A model generated the notes under the pieces. That model searched no databases. It saw only the letters and a list, made by a program, of their open reading frames with translations, and was not told the origin of the DNA. The translations under genes were made by a program, and so were the position numbers. From contig NZ_JASJOM010000001.1 of NCBI RefSeq assembly GCF_030271255.1, positions 62,001 to 126,000 of the forward strand: a DNA stretch of 64,000 bases, read 5' to 3'. The DNA is from Peribacillus folii (GTDB lineage: Bacteria; Bacillota; Bacilli; Bacillales; DSM-1321). Below, piece after piece: positions 15,065 through 23,968 of this stretch (within the stretch, counting starts at the first letter, position 1; each line of letters opens with the position of its first letter).

Positions 15065-16240
15065 ATGACTAGACGATATGAGGAATTTGACTCATTAAGG
15101 GGGCTAGCAGCGCTTATTGTCTTAATCGGGCACTATCTAATGGTATACCCGTCATATGCAAATTATCAATACGGTTCAAACAGCCCAAATATGGTTTTTT
15201 TATTCAAGGAAAGCCCGCTGCGGCTTATATTCAGCAGTGGAAATGAGTCTGTCATTCTGTTTTTTGTATTAAGTGGGTTTGTTTTGTATGTATCCATTAA
15301 TCGTACAAAATTCGACTATTCTACATACTTGGTAAAACGAATATTCCGAATTTATATTCCGTATCTAGTCGCCATAAGCACGGCTATATTAGCAAAGACT
15401 CTCTTAAGTGATAATGAATTGCCCGTAATCAGTACGTGGTTTGATAAATCATGGAGAACCTTGGATTCTCCAAACCTATTCCTGCAGCACCTGTTATTTA
15501 TCGGGCAATACAATACAGATGCCTATAACAATGTCATCTGGTCACTTGTTCATGAAATGAGAATTTCCCTTATATTTCCCGTATTGATCTTTTTATTTAT
15601 AAGGAAAAAACTCATTCACTCATTATTTTGGTTAGTCGGCTTAAGTTTATTAACCACCATGATTCTATATGTACATGGTTCTGGGATAAGTATTACCAGC
15701 ATTCTTCTTAGTCTTCATTACTGTACGCTTTTTTTAATGGGAGCTATATTAGCGAAATATCGTGATAAACTTTTTCCCTTTGCTTGGAAAATGAAAAAAG
15801 CAGTAAAAATCATATTGTTTATTGTCGCAATTATCTGTTTTATGTACGAAGGAATGATTGGCCAAGTCGATTTTTTGAACAACTATATTTTCAGAGATTA
15901 TGTGGTCTCATTTGGTGTTTGTATCTTTATAACCATCAGTGTCTCTTCCCAAAAAATTTCCAGCCTATTAAGATCGAAACTGCTTACTTTTCTAGGGGAA
16001 ATTTCATATAGCTTGTATTTATATCATCTCATTTCCTTATTCTCTTTCATGTACCTATTCTATGATAAGTTGCCCATCTTGTTGATATTGCTATGTTCCT
16101 TCATCTTTTCCATTTTACTCTCTTCAGTGGCTTATCTATTCATAGAAAAACCATCAATGAAGCTCGGTTCTTATTTAACGAAGAGAAAACGAATAGATGA
16201 TGTAGAAAGAACAATAGAGTTAAACCGCAAGATCGGATAA
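15065..16240 (+). CDS. Membrane acyltransferase (acyltransferase family 3)
   Basis: Multi-pass O-acyltransferase expected to acetylate or succinylate sugars of the exopolysaccharide. The N-terminal FDSLRGLAALIVLIGH motif, 'FFVLSGFVLY' and R-x-FRIYIPY are family signatures. About ten hydrophobic segments span 391 residues. The ATG at 15065 has GGAGG 5 bases upstream; an in-frame GTG at 15026 is less likely. It is the first gene of a nine-gene plus-strand operon behind a SinR-boxed promoter. Substrate is unknown. Confidence 0.85.
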   Translation: MTRRYEEFDSLRGLAALIVLIGHYLMVYPSYANYQYGSNSPNMVFLFKESPLRLIFSSGNESVILFFVLSGFVLYVSINRTKFDYSTYLVKRIFRIYIPYLVAISTAILAKTLLSDNELPVISTWFDKSWRTLDSPNLFLQHLLFIGQYNTDAYNNVIWSLVHEMRISLIFPVLIFLFIRKKLIHSLFWLVGLSLLTTMILYVHGSGISITSILLSLHYCTLFLMGAILAKYRDKLFPFAWKMKKAVKIILFIVAIICFMYEGMIGQVDFLNNYIFRDYVVSFGVCIFITISVSSQKISSLLRSKLLTFLGEISYSLYLYHLISLFSFMYLFYDKLPILLILLCSFIFSILLSSVAYLFIEKPSMKLGSYLTKRKRIDDVERTIELNRKIG

Positions 16241-16320
16241 CAGTCTGCCCATCCTTTGATAAGACTCATTACCTCTACCTTTTAAAAAATTCTTACTATA
16301 TCTAAAAAGTGGTGAACTCG

Positions 16321-17064
16321 ATGAATGAAAAAGTGAAAATTAAAGATTTTATCAGGATTTTAAAAAAACGATTACTGATCATTATACTCACTACAGTTTG
16401 TATAACTGGTTTCATTATCCTTACGTCCTTGTATGTGATGAAACCAACGTATCAATATTCAACGCAGGTACTGGCAGGTTCATTAAGTATGGACGAAAAG
16501 GAAGTGTCGATAAATAAAGTTCAAGAGAATCGACAACTTGCCCTTTCCTATATGGATATCATTAAAAGTCCGCAAATCATGATCGGCGTTAAAGAGGCAC
16601 TGAATCTTAAGGCGTCAAGTTATGACCTACTAAAACAAGTATCCATTACCAATCGAGACAATTCACAAATCATTACGATTACCGTCAAGGATTCAAACCC
16701 TGAATCCGCTAAGGAAATCGCTCAAACTGTCGCGATGCAATCGATTTCTAAATTCAAGGACATTACAGGTGTAAAGCAAATCAGTATTCTCAGTGATAAT
16801 GAAATGGGCCAAGCCGAGCTGCTTTTTCCAAAACCTAGTTTGATTATCGCCATTTCCATTGTTATAGGTTTTTTTGCTGGAATAGGATTGGCGCTTCTTA
16901 GGGAACATTTCGATGACTCTACCTACACGGATCGAGATCTCGAGCGGCTGGGCATTCCAGTATTAGGCCGTCTAAGTATAAATGACAAAAGAGCTAACCG
17001 GAAACGTAAAACATCCTATAAAGCGTTACCTTCCACGAAACGAGGTGAATTCGGTGAGTATTAA
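16321..17064 (+). CDS. Wzz/YveK-type chain-length co-polymerase
   Basis: Polysaccharide co-polymerase and kinase-modulator protein, like B. subtilis EpsA. Two membrane segments (about 18-40 and 174-196 of 248 residues) flank an extracellular alpha/beta domain. 'MKPTYQYSTQVLAG' after the first segment and a Pro-containing second segment (PKPSLIIAIS) are typical Wzz features. It ends overlapping the BY-kinase-like gene by 11 bases, the classical epsA-epsB arrangement. The ATG at 16321 is preferred; a GTG lies four codons upstream. Confidence 0.88.
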   Translation: MNEKVKIKDFIRILKKRLLIIILTTVCITGFIILTSLYVMKPTYQYSTQVLAGSLSMDEKEVSINKVQENRQLALSYMDIIKSPQIMIGVKEALNLKASSYDLLKQVSITNRDNSQIITITVKDSNPESAKEIAQTVAMQSISKFKDITGVKQISILSDNEMGQAELLFPKPSLIIAISIVIGFFAGIGLALLREHFDDSTYTDRDLERLGIPVLGRLSINDKRANRKRKTSYKALPSTKRGEFGEY

Positions 17065-17677
17065 CTTCACGAGAAAACAATCCTTTTATCTAAATGATGC
17101 AATCAATAAAGACCAATTTTATTCTATATGTACCAATATTCAGTCCAGCCTTCAAAATGATGCATCCGTATTGATGGTTACTTCCATCTCACAATCAAGG
17201 AATATAGCAACTGCTGCGGCGTACTTAGCACTTGCCTTTTCTGAACAACGAAAACGAGTTCTGGTAGTCGACGCCAATCTGCGTCAGCCTTCGCTGCATC
17301 AGGTGTTTAAAATCGATGATTCATTCGGTTTGACCGATTTGCTTTTAAATGACTCGCCCCATCTTAACCAGGCCATACATATAAAGGACTCGTTATTTTG
17401 TCTTCCGACAAGCGATGTACTGTATGAACCAGCCGCATTATTGACCTTGGAAACCCTCCCTGCCCTGATAGCCGGATGGAAAGAGAATTTTGATATCATT
17501 TTATTTCACACATCAGATAGTCTAGCTAAACCTGATGCTAATATCGTGGCTAACCATTGTGATGGCATCATTTTAGCGATACAAGAAGGAAGAGATAAGC
17601 TGGAAAAAATCGCAGGTTTGAAATCTCAATTTGAAAGGGCCAATCATGAAATTTTAGGATCGATGATCATTTCTTAA
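17054..17677 (+). CDS. BY-kinase-like protein with degenerate ATP site
   Basis: Related to CpsD/CapB/EpsB bacterial tyrosine kinases but probably catalytically dead. The P-loop position reads VTSISQSRNIAT: the essential Lys is Ile51 and the Ser after it is Ala52, with no Gly-Lys. The Walker A' strand VLVVDANLRQPS (Asp73) is kept. The Walker B Asp is His152 (IILFHTS). The C-terminal Tyr cluster is missing (ends GSMIIS). The GTG at 17054 follows GAGGTG at 6 bases and overlaps the wzz gene. It could act as a structural partner of Wzz, or be served by the intact kinase at 41319. Confidence 0.8.
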   Translation: MSINFTRKQSFYLNDAINKDQFYSICTNIQSSLQNDASVLMVTSISQSRNIATAAAYLALAFSEQRKRVLVVDANLRQPSLHQVFKIDDSFGLTDLLLNDSPHLNQAIHIKDSLFCLPTSDVLYEPAALLTLETLPALIAGWKENFDIILFHTSDSLAKPDANIVANHCDGIILAIQEGRDKLEKIAGLKSQFERANHEILGSMIIS

Positions 17678-17694
17678 AACAAGGAGGATAACCA

Positions 17695-18333
17695 TTGGAT
17701 TCCAAGCTAAGAGTCGATAGGCAAGAAGAAGTTCTAATCAAGCCACTATCGACATCCACATACTTTCATATCAAGCGCGCCATCGATTTTATCATCTCGT
17801 TTTTGATGCTGCTGCTTTTGACACCTGTTTTGGTTTTATTCTGCATTCTCATTCCGCTTGATTCGACTGGCTCGCCTTTCTTTTACCAGCAGCGGCTCGG
17901 GCTGGATGGAAAGCCTTTCAATATCATTAAATTACGTTCCATGGGCATCGATGCCGAAAAAAATGGGCCTACATGGGCAAGTCAAAACGATCCTAGAGTT
18001 ACGAGAATAGGAGCATTTATACGAAAGACCCGGATCGATGAGATCCCTCAGTTAATTAATGTGTTAAAGGGCGATATGTCACTCATCGGTCCAAGGCCTG
18101 AAAGAGAATATTTTTATAACGAATTCGAAAAGTTTCTGCCTGGCTTTAAAAACCGATTATATGTGAAGCCTGGAATAACCGGATGGGCCCAGGTGAATGG
18201 AGGTTACGATTTAACCCCGAGCGATAAGCTTCATTTCGATCTATATTATATCCAACATCGCTCATTTATGCTGGAAATCAAAATTTTATTACGAACACTG
18301 ACTATCGTCTTTACAGGAAATGGAGCCAGATAA
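17695..18333 (+). CDS. Undecaprenyl-phosphate phosphoglycosyl transferase
   Basis: Monotopic phosphoglycosyl transferase (bacterial sugar transferase family, EpsL/PglC-like) that starts repeat-unit synthesis on undecaprenyl phosphate. One hydrophobic segment (about 28-52) is followed by FYQQRLGLDGKPF, 'IKLRSM', the DEIPQLINVLKGDMSLIGPRP core with its DE pair, and PGITGWAQVNG. The TTG start at 17695 has GGAGG 8 bases upstream. The gene follows the BY-kinase-like gene by 17 bases. Sugar specificity is not visible. Confidence 0.9.
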   Translation: MDSKLRVDRQEEVLIKPLSTSTYFHIKRAIDFIISFLMLLLLTPVLVLFCILIPLDSTGSPFFYQQRLGLDGKPFNIIKLRSMGIDAEKNGPTWASQNDPRVTRIGAFIRKTRIDEIPQLINVLKGDMSLIGPRPEREYFYNEFEKFLPGFKNRLYVKPGITGWAQVNGGYDLTPSDKLHFDLYYIQHRSFMLEIKILLRTLTIVFTGNGAR

Positions 18334-18356
18334 ACTATTAAAAGGGGCAATGGAAA

Positions 18357-19349
18357 ATGAATAAAGTACTAGTGACCGGGGGCTTTGGGTTTATCGGCTC
18401 TCATATTGTCGATACATTAATTCAAAAAAATTATGAAGTGGCCATATATGACAACCTATCCACCGGTTCCATCGGGAATGTACAAGCCAAAGTCACTCCC
18501 TTCTTTGGAAATGTAGAGGATGAAGTCTTGCTTGAACAGGCAATGGATGCATTCAGGCCTGACTATGTCATACATCAAGCGGCACAGGTTAGTGTACAAA
18601 AGTCCATCTCCGATATGACGAACGATGCACGGATCAATATCATGGGCACGATAAATATCGCTAAGCTTGCCCACAAGTATTCCGTAAAAAAAATCGTACT
18701 TGCTTCATCCGCGGCTGTATATGGTAATTCTGATGTCTTGCCAATCACCCTATCACATGTTCCTTCTCCATTATCACCTTATGGAGCTTCAAAGAAAACG
18801 GCAGAGGATTATCTAAAGCTTGCGAAAGAGCTTTATGATGTAAACTATGTGAATCTTCGCTACAGTAATGTGTATGGACCAAGACAGACGGCGAATGGCG
18901 AAGGCGGCGTGATATCGATCTTTACCAATACAGTCATTAATAAGGAACGCCCTTTTATATATGGGGACGGTAATCAAACGAGAGATTTCATCTATGTAAA
19001 AGATGTAGCTGATGCCAATGTGAGAGCTTTGGAATATGAAGGTAGCGGTACCTTCAATATTTCATCCATGACCAGTACAAGCATCAATCAATTATTTACA
19101 ATCATTCAATCCTTTGGCAGTCATCTTATATCCCCTATCTATAAACCAGAGAAAAATGGTGATATCAGAGAAAGCTTACTTTGCAATAAAGCGACGATCC
19201 AGGAATTAGGCTGGGAGCCCGTTCATTCGCTTGAAACAGGTCTTGCCAGCACATATGAATTTTATTTCAATCAACAACATCATTCTTTACCTGCAACCGT
19301 CCTTGATTCACCTTCACATAGACTCAAGCCAACGACTTTATCGTCATGA
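18357..19349 (+). CDS. GalE-like NAD-dependent sugar epimerase
   Basis: Extended short-chain dehydrogenase acting on nucleotide sugars, most like UDP-glucose/UDP-GlcNAc 4-epimerases. The N-terminus has GGFGFIGSH, then YDNLSTG, a HQAAQVSV block, the catalytic Ser region (ASSAAVYG), the YGASK Tyr/Lys pair and NVYGPRQ. Length (330 aa) is normal. The C-terminus after about 300 is a poorly conserved tail. It lies between the initiating transferase and the flippase, so it likely supplies a galacto-configured donor. Confidence 0.85.
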   Translation: MNKVLVTGGFGFIGSHIVDTLIQKNYEVAIYDNLSTGSIGNVQAKVTPFFGNVEDEVLLEQAMDAFRPDYVIHQAAQVSVQKSISDMTNDARINIMGTINIAKLAHKYSVKKIVLASSAAVYGNSDVLPITLSHVPSPLSPYGASKKTAEDYLKLAKELYDVNYVNLRYSNVYGPRQTANGEGGVISIFTNTVINKERPFIYGDGNQTRDFIYVKDVADANVRALEYEGSGTFNISSMTSTSINQLFTIIQSFGSHLISPIYKPEKNGDIRESLLCNKATIQELGWEPVHSLETGLASTYEFYFNQQHHSLPATVLDSPSHRLKPTTLSS

Positions 19350-19365
19350 ATTGGGAGTGAAACAA

Positions 19366-20835
19366 GTGCATACCAAGAAAAACTCGATATTAGTTAATAT
19401 TGTTCATTTATTTTACAGTACCATTCTTTCAAATGTATTAAATGCTGCCACTCTCATTTTATTAGCGAATTATTTCAATTCAAAGAATTATGGAATTTTC
19501 AGTGTAGCCCTGGCCCTTGCCATGGTAATGAATTTTTTTACAGATCTCGGAGTAAGCAATACCTTTCTGCGTGAAGGATCGAAGCTGGAAAACCTAGGAA
19601 GAACATTTTCATCTTATATGAAGATTCGGATTATATGCTTACTAGTAACCTTTATTGTGTTCTTCTTCGGAATCAACATTCTCTATAAAGAACAAGATGT
19701 TTTGTATATGATCTATAGCTTAATGATTCCGATGGTTATTGGCCTGGCCATGCAAAGTATCGGGATCACCTATTTCCAATTGATCGAAAGGATGCAGTTC
19801 ATAGCATCCATTAAAATCTTCTCGTCCGTTGCTTTGATCATTTCAACAGCAGTGAGTATGGGCTTACAAGTAGATGTCCATGCAGCAGCCTTTTTATATG
19901 GATTTTCTTATTTATCCGGTGGGCTTTACAGCCTGTACTTACTGCTGAGGAAAGCGGAAATGAAATGGAGCACTTCTTTTGAAAGACAATTATTGACGAA
20001 CCTTAGTCCGTTTTTGATCAGTGGATTATTCATTATGTTAATCCCGCAAATGGGTCCGTTGGTGCTGGAAAAGACCTTGCCTTTAGCGCTTGTTGGCCTA
20101 TTTGCAGTAGCTTATCGGATTCCTTCCGCATTATATCAAATACCAGGGGTCATTGCAGGAGCTTTTTTTCCGCTTTTGTTTAAACAATACAATCGGGGTG
20201 AACTGGGAGAACACACGAGATTGAATATCCTGCAAATGAAAATCATGTCCTACATCGGTATGTGCATGACCATTTCGTTATTCTACCTGGCGGCCTATCT
20301 CGTCACCCTTTTATTTGGCGCCGAGTGGGGCTCTGCCGTCCGGCCTTTACAAATATTGGCCTTCATCATCGTTCTGCAAGGGTTTAACATTGCCATCGCT
20401 GACGGACTCACAACGAGAGGGCTGCAAAACAGGCGGACAATCGTCCAGTTTTTCACCATCCTGATCGGCCTGCTAGCTTTCTATTACTTGAGCACCAACT
20501 ATGCTGTGGCTGGTGCGGCCTTTGCCGTTTTAACCATGGAGGTTGTCTCCTTCATTGGCTATGTCCTTGCTTATCCAGAGAAGAAAACGGTCCTTGCCAA
20601 GGTCATTGTGCCGTATGGTTCCTTCTTTACGATCAGCTTTAGCCTTATGCAATACATGCTATCCATGCATCCTCTTATCGCCATGATTTCTGCTATCATG
20701 ATGGTAACGGCCAGCATTTTACTGCTTGATAAACAAATCAAGCATTTGCTCACGGATTTCCTTAGAAAGAAACGTACGACCAAACATGTACAAGATGGGA
20801 GACAAAAAGAGAATGGAAAGATTGCTAATTCATAA
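19366..20835 (+). CDS. Wzx-type flippase of the exopolysaccharide operon
   Basis: MOP-superfamily transporter with about 14 hydrophobic segments (489 aa), expected to translocate lipid-linked repeat units. 'NYFNSKNYGIFSVALAL' near the N-terminus is typical. The start is the GTG at 19366 with GGAG 8 bases before it; a longer frame would overlap the epimerase gene by over 100 bases. Its end overlaps the next gene by 23 bases. Confidence 0.87.
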   Translation: MHTKKNSILVNIVHLFYSTILSNVLNAATLILLANYFNSKNYGIFSVALALAMVMNFFTDLGVSNTFLREGSKLENLGRTFSSYMKIRIICLLVTFIVFFFGINILYKEQDVLYMIYSLMIPMVIGLAMQSIGITYFQLIERMQFIASIKIFSSVALIISTAVSMGLQVDVHAAAFLYGFSYLSGGLYSLYLLLRKAEMKWSTSFERQLLTNLSPFLISGLFIMLIPQMGPLVLEKTLPLALVGLFAVAYRIPSALYQIPGVIAGAFFPLLFKQYNRGELGEHTRLNILQMKIMSYIGMCMTISLFYLAAYLVTLLFGAEWGSAVRPLQILAFIIVLQGFNIAIADGLTTRGLQNRRTIVQFFTILIGLLAFYYLSTNYAVAGAAFAVLTMEVVSFIGYVLAYPEKKTVLAKVIVPYGSFFTISFSLMQYMLSMHPLIAMISAIMMVTASILLLDKQIKHLLTDFLRKKRTTKHVQDGRQKENGKIANS

Positions 20836-22033
20836 GAACACCTCCATGTGGCCAGTCTTTCTCTTGTTATTTTTTATTACGCTCAGTAAATACAATATCT
20901 CCATCGGTTTTTCATTAAAGATTTACATGATTTTTTTAGCGATTTTTTTCTGCATGCACTTTCGGGATTTTTATTTCCATACCCTTTATCATTATGAAAT
21001 CCTGTTGCTGTTATTTTATTTCACCTATTGCTTAAGCGGCGCTTTTTCACAATATCCTGAATCAAGCATTCGCGTAATCTTAGGCGTGATCCTTGTCATC
21101 GGCTGTTATTTCATCATGAGATATGTACTCGAGTTAACCACGATACGTGTCATTGAAGGCTCCATTGCCAATGTCGGAATCGTCTTCAACATCATCAGCC
21201 TATTATTGTATATCATCGGAATACAGGTGACAGGAAGGTTCCCGACGGGTGTCGAGATTACATCATATGGTTTATTATTGGACCGGGATTATCCAAGATT
21301 GATTGGTTTGCTTGATGATCCAAACATTTTCATTTTTTTCAATACTCTATTTTTCTCTTTTTATTTAACCCATTTAAAGGGCTTCAAGCATTCAGTCGGA
21401 TTCATCCTATGCATGATCACTTCCCTCCTGACCTTTTCACGAGGCGGAATTTTGGCTCTTGTCCTTGTCGTTTTTTTGTACATGCTGTTGGCTAATTTTT
21501 CGAAAAAGATCAAGATGATCGTCGTTTCGTTACTATGTATAGCTGTGATGTATATCGTCGGATCATTCATACATATAAACTTGAATGACATCATCACAAG
21601 CCGTGTTAATGACTTTTCAACCGATGGAGGAAGCGGCCGGTTTGAGTTATGGGTGCAGGCACTTAACTACTTCATGACCCATCCCGTTATCGGTATTGGT
21701 GCTTTTAACTTTTCCGATTATTACGCCTTCGAGCACAGTGAAAAGCTTTATGTCCACAACACATATCTCGAGGTTTTAGTGGAATCCGGCATCATTGGCT
21801 TCCTTTTTTACCTATCCTTTTTATTGATGCTCATCATTACCTTATTCAAGGCTAAGCTGCATAAAGAAAAACCATTCATTGTGCTTACCCTGTTTGCCTT
21901 CTTGATACAGATGATGTCCCTTTCACTTATGATCAATGAAGCGTTTTTTTCCTTTTTAGCCCTGACATTAAAATATATTTCCGTATATGAGAGAAAAGAG
22001 GTGGATTACAATGACCTTCAGCACAAAGGATGA
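20813..22033 (+). CDS. Wzy/O-antigen-ligase-like polymerase
   Basis: Polytopic protein (about 11 hydrophobic segments, 406 aa) expected to polymerise flipped repeat units outside the membrane. The family-typical 'LLTFSRGGILALVLV' segment is followed by a large loop with SGRFELWVQAL and 'VHNTYLEVLVESGIIGFLFY', the Wzy_C pattern with a His-Asn pair. The start is set at the ATG at 20813; the ribosome site is modest. It overlaps both neighbours, in keeping with tight operon packing. Confidence 0.85.
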   Translation: MERLLIHKNTSMWPVFLLLFFITLSKYNISIGFSLKIYMIFLAIFFCMHFRDFYFHTLYHYEILLLLFYFTYCLSGAFSQYPESSIRVILGVILVIGCYFIMRYVLELTTIRVIEGSIANVGIVFNIISLLLYIIGIQVTGRFPTGVEITSYGLLLDRDYPRLIGLLDDPNIFIFFNTLFFSFYLTHLKGFKHSVGFILCMITSLLTFSRGGILALVLVVFLYMLLANFSKKIKMIVVSLLCIAVMYIVGSFIHINLNDIITSRVNDFSTDGGSGRFELWVQALNYFMTHPVIGIGAFNFSDYYAFEHSEKLYVHNTYLEVLVESGIIGFLFYLSFLLMLIITLFKAKLHKEKPFIVLTLFAFLIQMMSLSLMINEAFFSFLALTLKYISVYERKEVDYNDLQHKG

Positions 22034-22814
22034 TCGTCCGCTAGTTTCCGTGATCACACCGTCGTATAACTGCTCGGCTTTCATTCAGGAAACGATCCAA
22101 ACCGTCCTGGATCAAACCTACCCTAACTGGGAAATGATCATTGTGGATGACCAGTCACAGGACGATTCGGTTCAGGTCATCAAATCCTATGAGGCTATGG
22201 ATTCACGAGTCAGACTCATTCCTTTAGCTACGAATGTCGGTGCTGCGCGAGCCAGGAATATAGCCATTAAAGAAGCACGAGGAGAGTATATTGCCTTTCT
22301 CGATAGTGATGATTTATGGCTTCCCACTAAGTTGGAAGAACAGGTTGGATTCATGAAAAGCGGGAATCTTGCTTTTTCCTTTACCTCTTATTGTTTAATA
22401 GATGAACGAGGACATCCTCTAGATATTGAAGTAAAGGCACCGATAACCGTGGATTATAAGCATTTGATTGGAAATACGACAATTGGCTGCTTAACCGTCA
22501 TGTTGGATAGAAGGCAAATCAAGCAGATTGAGATGCCAGATATCCAGCCAGAGGATACGGCATTATGGCTGTTACTGCTGCGAAATGGCTATCAAGCGCA
22601 TGGCCTACCGATGATTCTATCCAAATACAGGATCGTAAGTAACTCGACTTCAAGAAACAAATGGAAGGCTGCCTATCGATATTGGAAGCTGTTAAGGGTC
22701 CAGGAAAAACTAAATATAATCGAAGCAAACTTTTACTTTACCAAATATGCCTATAACGCCTACAACAAAAGCAGAGGGTTACAGCCTGTCTCTATACAAA
22801 ATGGGGGAAAATGA
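22011..22814 (+). CDS. GT2-family glycosyltransferase
   Basis: Soluble inverting GT-A glycosyltransferase of 267 residues. It shows VSVITPSYNCSAFI, VDDQSQDDS, ARNIAIKEARGEYIAFLDSDD (with the metal-binding D-x-D) and a later PEDTALWLLL acceptor/base motif. The ATG at 22011 has GAGGTG 7 bases upstream. It overlaps the polymerase gene before and the GT4 gene after, so it is co-translated. Donor sugar unknown. Confidence 0.88.
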   Translation: MTFSTKDDRPLVSVITPSYNCSAFIQETIQTVLDQTYPNWEMIIVDDQSQDDSVQVIKSYEAMDSRVRLIPLATNVGAARARNIAIKEARGEYIAFLDSDDLWLPTKLEEQVGFMKSGNLAFSFTSYCLIDERGHPLDIEVKAPITVDYKHLIGNTTIGCLTVMLDRRQIKQIEMPDIQPEDTALWLLLLRNGYQAHGLPMILSKYRIVSNSTSRNKWKAAYRYWKLLRVQEKLNIIEANFYFTKYAYNAYNKSRGLQPVSIQNGGK

Positions 22815-23863
22815 ATATGAACAACGTTCTGTTACTTACCGATAAACTCATAATAGGCGGAGCTGAGATGTATTTTTGCAAATTGGAAAACCATCTTCAA
22901 GATAAAAACATGACCTTTTACTCTGCTGCAGCCACGGGTGAATTATACAAGCATATCCAGAACAAACAACAATTCATTCCGTTAAGCTTAAAGAATCATG
23001 CCGCTAATCTAACGCTGTTAAGGAAACAAGTCCGCCTAAAACAGATTGATGTGATTCATGCCAATAGCTTGCGCATGCTGCTTTACTCGATTGCGATCAA
23101 GAAGCTGACCAAAAGAAAGATCAAGCTGGTGTATACGAAGCATAATGTAACCATCCTGGAAAAAAAGCTGCCATCCCTTTTTAAAAGGGTGCTGAATCGG
23201 CATGTGGAGCAAATTATCGCGATAAGTAATTTTGAAAAAGAGAACCTGCTTCAATTAGGAGTAAATAACGCTCTTATCCGAACGATTTACAACGGAGTGG
23301 ACGTTGAACACTTTTCTTTTAAACAAGTTCAGCCAAATAAAACATTTCATGTGGGCATTCTAGCCCGCTTATCAAAAGAGAAAAACCATGAACTCTTCTT
23401 AAAAATCGTACATGAATTAAAAGAGGTACCGAACGTGATGTTCTATATCGCGGGAGATGGACCTGAGCGGGAGTATGTGGAAAAGGTGATTAACGACTTA
23501 CAGCTACACCACAAGGTGATGCTGCTAGGGAATGCTTCCCATCCATATGAATTCATATGCAAGATGGACTTACTTCTTTTAACCTCGACCAGAGAAGTCT
23601 TTCCGATGGTCGTGCTGGAGGCAATGGCGGCAGGAACACCGATGATGTCAGTGGATGTAGGCGGCGTTAAGGAAGCGATCGTGGATCAGGAAACCGGGAT
23701 TCTCATTTCCCAGCATTCAGAACAGGAATTCGCTAAACAAATCAAATCTCTTCAGGGTGATGAGGACTTAAGACAACGCTTGGGCAGCCAAGCACGGCAA
23801 AAGGTGGAGGAATCCTTCTCCCTCACGAATATGATTCATTCCACACTTAAAACGTATCAATGA
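22811..23863 (+). CDS. GT4-family glycosyltransferase
   Basis: Retaining GT-B fold glycosyltransferase (350 aa). The N-terminal domain has IGGAEMYFCKL; the C-terminal domain has GILARLSKEKNHEL, IAGDGPEREYVE and the EVFPMVVLEAMAAGTPMMS nucleotide-sugar site with its E-x(7)-E pattern. Its ATG overlaps the stop of the preceding gene (ATGA). An ATG two codons later has better ribosome-site spacing. It is the last gene of the operon before a strong terminator. Confidence 0.88.
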   Translation: MNMNNVLLLTDKLIIGGAEMYFCKLENHLQDKNMTFYSAAATGELYKHIQNKQQFIPLSLKNHAANLTLLRKQVRLKQIDVIHANSLRMLLYSIAIKKLTKRKIKLVYTKHNVTILEKKLPSLFKRVLNRHVEQIIAISNFEKENLLQLGVNNALIRTIYNGVDVEHFSFKQVQPNKTFHVGILARLSKEKNHELFLKIVHELKEVPNVMFYIAGDGPEREYVEKVINDLQLHHKVMLLGNASHPYEFICKMDLLLLTSTREVFPMVVLEAMAAGTPMMSVDVGGVKEAIVDQETGILISQHSEQEFAKQIKSLQGDEDLRQRLGSQARQKVEESFSLTNMIHSTLKTYQ

Positions 23864-23865
23864 TA

Positions 23866-23896
23866 AAAAAACAAACGACGACCTCGTTTGTTTTTT
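23866..23896 (+). terminator. Terminator of the plus-strand exopolysaccharide operon
   Basis: A perfect 10-bp stem (23869-23878 with 23884-23893) runs into a T tract right after the GT4 stop. Confidence 0.88.
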
Positions 23897-23911
23897 ATTT
23901 GGTATACCCAT

Positions 23912-23938
23912 ACATCCGTTTCGGACAAGCATATACTA
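23912..23938 (+). promoter_or_regulatory. Candidate SigK-type promoter
   Basis: AC (23912-23913), 16 bases, then CATATACTA (23930-23938) match the sporulation SigK pattern AC-N16/17-CATANNNTA. It lies 30 bp before the beta-helix gene. The short consensus can occur by chance. Confidence 0.4.
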
Positions 23939-23968
23939 TATAACATGACCAAAGAAGGAGTGTTATAC

